Part shown: one piece after another, positions 6,134 to 7,886 of the stretch | Numbering within the stretch: the first letter of the stretch is position 1 | Layout of the letters: each line of letters opens with the position of its first letter | Assembly (NCBI GenBank): GCA_964395065.1 | Contig: CAYNAM010000111.1 | Coordinates: forward strand, 1-7,886 | Direction of reading: 5' to 3' | From: Entomomonas sp964395065 | GTDB lineage: Bacteria > Pseudomonadota > Gammaproteobacteria > Pseudomonadales > Pseudomonadaceae | DNA length: 7,886 nt | Made by a program: the position numbers and the translations under genes | The notes under the pieces: model-generated | The model's database searches: none | What the model was told of the DNA's origin: nothing | What the model saw: the letters and a program-made list of their open reading frames with translations, nothing else

Positions 6134-7372
6134 CTATACAGTTTCTTGATAAACTTGCATTGCAGCATTAAAAGCAGCCCCCTGTGCCGTTTTAAAACCA
6201 ACACGGTTTAAAACACAGTCTAAAGCAGCCAAGGTTTCTAACACACAATCTTTTCGCGCATTGTATCCCATAGTACCTATACGCCAAATTTTACCTTTTA
6301 AAGGACCAAAAGAGCTGCCTATTTCTATTGAAAAATCATTTAACAATAAGCTTCTTACTTGCTCACCATCAATACCCTCTGGAATATAAATGCCAAGTAC
6401 ATTGTTCATTCTGTTTTTAAGATCGCCAAAGGGTTTTAATCCCATCGCCTCAATACCCGCTAAAACAGCATCACCATGTAATTTATGGCGTTTAATGCTG
6501 TTATCCATTCCCTCTTCTAATAATAAACGTCCACACTCATACGCAGCAAAAAGCATACTGGTTGCTTCAGTGTGGTGATTTAGGCGTTCAGCCCCCCAAT
6601 AATCCATAATCATACCGAGGTCAAAATAGTTAGAATAAACCATTTCTTCTTGGCCTTGTTTATGATGTGCAGCCAAAATGCCTTCTTCGATATGTTTACG
6701 TTGGTTAATTTGCTCTACAATGGTATCGCTTAAGGTAATAGGTGAGCTTCCTGGTGGTCCCCCTAAACATTTTTGTAAACCTGTCGAAACAGCATCTAAA
6801 TGCCAAGCATCTGTTTCTAACGGATTACCACCAAAAGAAGCGGTTGCATCCGTATAAAAAAGTACGCCATGACGTTTACAAATTTCACCTAACGCCGCTA
6901 ACGGTTGTAACATCGTTGTTGAAGTATCACCTTGCACTGTAAGCAGCATACGAGGTTTTATTTCTTTGATGGCTTTTTCTATCTGCTCTGGTTCAAACAC
7001 TTCACCCCAAGGTACTTCAATTTTATGGACTTCTGCACGACAACGCTTAGCAATCTCACACAAAAGTAAACCAAAACGCCCAAAAACAGGTACTAACACT
7101 TTATCATGTGGCTTAATCACAGACATAAAGATAGCTTCAATACCAGCTCTTGACGTTCCATCAATCAATAATGTCCACTGATTTTGAGTCTTATAAAGCT
7201 CACGATAAAGCGCCATGGTCTGATTCATATAGCCTGTCATGACAGGATCATATTGTCCAACTAACTGATGAGACATGGCTTGCAACACTCTAGGGTCGAC
7301 ATTAATAGGCCCGGGTCCCATGAGTAGGCGTCTAGGTGGATTAAGAGGAGGAAAGTTTACAGAATTTTTCAT
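6134..7372 (-). CDS. pucG: (S)-ureidoglycine-glyoxylate aminotransferase (PucG-like, PLP class V)
   Basis: 412 residues, a cytoplasmic PLP enzyme of the AGXT/serine-pyruvate aminotransferase group. The opening LLMGPGPINVDPRVL, cofactor Asp D175 (FYTDATASFGG), Schiff-base Lys K201 (STGLQKCLGGPPG) and carboxylate-binding R364 (WRIGTMG) are all present. Two specificity positions favour ureidoglycine over alanine: Q40 in VGQYDP and N248 in YSNYFDL match the Gln/Asn pair I recall from Bacillus PucG, where alanine-glyoxylate enzymes carry His/Tyr. The reaction is ureidoglycine + glyoxylate to oxalurate + glycine. It lies 30 bp after puuE, the allantoinase, which independently supports a purine-catabolic role. 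ATG 7372 is preceded by AAGGTG 4 bases upstream. A strong terminator follows, so this is the last gene of its operon. Alanine-glyoxylate activity remains the main alternative. Confidence 0.88.
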   Translation of the reverse strand: MKNSVNFPPLNPPRRLLMGPGPINVDPRVLQAMSHQLVGQYDPVMTGYMNQTMALYRELYKTQNQWTLLIDGTSRAGIEAIFMSVIKPHDKVLVPVFGRFGLLLCEIAKRCRAEVHKIEVPWGEVFEPEQIEKAIKEIKPRMLLTVQGDTSTTMLQPLAALGEICKRHGVLFYTDATASFGGNPLETDAWHLDAVSTGLQKCLGGPPGSSPITLSDTIVEQINQRKHIEEGILAAHHKQGQEEMVYSNYFDLGMIMDYWGAERLNHHTEATSMLFAAYECGRLLLEEGMDNSIKRHKLHGDAVLAGIEAMGLKPFGDLKNRMNNVLGIYIPEGIDGEQVRSLLLNDFSIEIGSSFGPLKGKIWRIGTMGYNARKDCVLETLAALDCVLNRVGFKTAQGAAFNAAMQVYQETV

Positions 7373-7376
7373 ACTA

Positions 7377-7382
7377 CACCTT
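7377..7382 (-). promoter_or_regulatory. Ribosome binding site of pucG
   Basis: AAGGTG on the - strand lies 4 bases before ATG 7372, within the 30-bp puuE-pucG gap. It fixes the pucG start and leaves no room for a separate promoter of usual form, supporting cotranscription with puuE. Confidence 0.65.
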
Positions 7383-7402
7383 ATTTAACTAACAAAATAA
7401 AT

Positions 7403-7885
7403 CTACTTCTTATACGGATGATTTTTGAGCCAATGCATTGCAATGTCTTGACGGCGACATACCCATACTTTCTCATGCTGTTGAACATAATCTAAAAAGC
7501 GCTGTAATGCTCTAAAACGTCCTGGCCTACCTAATAATCGGCAATGCATACCAATAGACATCATTTTAGGAGACTCTTCTCCCTCAGCATACAACACATC
7601 AAAACTATCTTTTAAATACGTATAAAACTGTTCTGCTGTATTAAAACCTTGAGGCGTATCAAAACGCATATCGTTGGCATCTAATGTATAAGGGATGACT
7701 AAGTGGGGTTTCTTTTCGCCTGAAGATAAAGTGACCTCTGTCCAAAAAGGTAAATCATCGCCATAGTAATCACTATCAAACAAGTAACCGCCCTGTTCGA
7801 CAACAAGCTCCCTTGTATTTGGACTATCACGTCCTGTATACCAACCGATAGGAGCTTTACCAAAAAGTTCAGTTAATGCCTGAGT
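7403..7885 (-). CDS. puuE: Allantoinase PuuE (polysaccharide deacetylase family), C-terminal part; 5' end outside window
   Basis: The frame is open from the right window edge to the stop at 7403, giving about 160 residues, roughly the last half of a protein usually near 300. It is the metal-independent allantoinase PuuE of the polysaccharide-deacetylase (NodB) fold, hydrolysing (S)-allantoin to allantoate. Sequence typical of the family includes GWYTGRDSPNTRELVVEQGG, FDSDYYGDDLPFW, PHLVIPYTLDANDMRF, TPQGFNTAEQFYTYLKD, SFDVLYAEG, and MHCRLLGRPGRFRALQRFLD. An in-frame TTG near 7783 can be mistaken for a start, but the conserved sequence runs through it. It precedes pucG by 30 bp on the same strand. 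Polysaccharide deacetylation is unlikely given this closeness to known PuuE sequences. Confidence 0.92.
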   Translation of the reverse strand, partial: TQALTELFGKAPIGWYTGRDSPNTRELVVEQGGYLFDSDYYGDDLPFWTEVTLSSGEKKPHLVIPYTLDANDMRFDTPQGFNTAEQFYTYLKDSFDVLYAEGEESPKMMSIGMHCRLLGRPGRFRALQRFLDYVQQHEKVWVCRRQDIAMHWLKNHPYKK

Positions 7886-7886
7886 G

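Noticed and set aside
7781..7783. TTG start codon for a 126-residue protein on the - strand
   Set aside because: The same frame stays open to the window edge and encodes conserved PuuE sequence (GWYTGRDSPNT) before this codon, so it is internal to a gene cut by the window.

Overview
The window is AT-rich (under about 40% G+C by eye). It carries chaperone-usher fimbrial genes, a PgtP-type phosphoglycerate transporter, a class C periplasmic acid phosphatase and purine (allantoin) catabolism genes. Together these point to a host-associated, low-G+C gammaproteobacterium. The species cannot be fixed from this sequence; a Morganellaceae-, Orbaceae- or Entomomonas-like gut bacterium would fit, but that is a guess.

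Left part (1-2447, + strand): the 3' end of a fimbrial operon, with the C-terminus of an outer-membrane usher, a two-domain tip adhesin, and a PapD-like periplasmic chaperone. The genes are tightly packed (10-bp and 3-bp gaps). The usher-adhesin-chaperone order recalls stbC-stbD-stbE of Salmonella. Next, with its own leader and a good ribosome binding site, comes a small secreted protein (2603-3040). It is built of five 17-residue Lys/His/Gln-rich repeats and resembles acid-shock protein Asr in style.

Middle part (3134-6050): pgtP (- strand) is divergent from a histidine-phosphatase/phosphoglycerate-mutase-like gene (+ strand). Their shared 178-bp spacer contains a perfect 12-bp palindrome plus further copies of its half-site. 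Convergent to the mutase-like gene, across a symmetric 14-bp hairpin, is a secreted HAD phosphatase of the class C / e(P4) family. Transporter, cytoplasmic phosphatase/mutase and secreted phosphatase could form a small phosphoester scavenging neighbourhood, but this is inference.

Right part (6134-7886, - strand): the end of puuE (cofactor-independent allantoinase) followed 30 bp later by pucG (ureidoglycine/alanine-glyoxylate aminotransferase), which ends in a strong intrinsic terminator. In the direction of transcription the order is puuE then pucG, consistent with an operon that continues upstream of the window. The pathway would run from allantoin to allantoate (PuuE). After an allantoate amidohydrolase not seen here, ureidoglycine plus glyoxylate would go to oxalurate plus glycine (PucG).

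No tRNA, rRNA, CRISPR array, insertion sequence or prophage gene was recognised. No gene-free stretch exceeds 300 bases; the longest spacers are 2448-2602 and 4520-4697.
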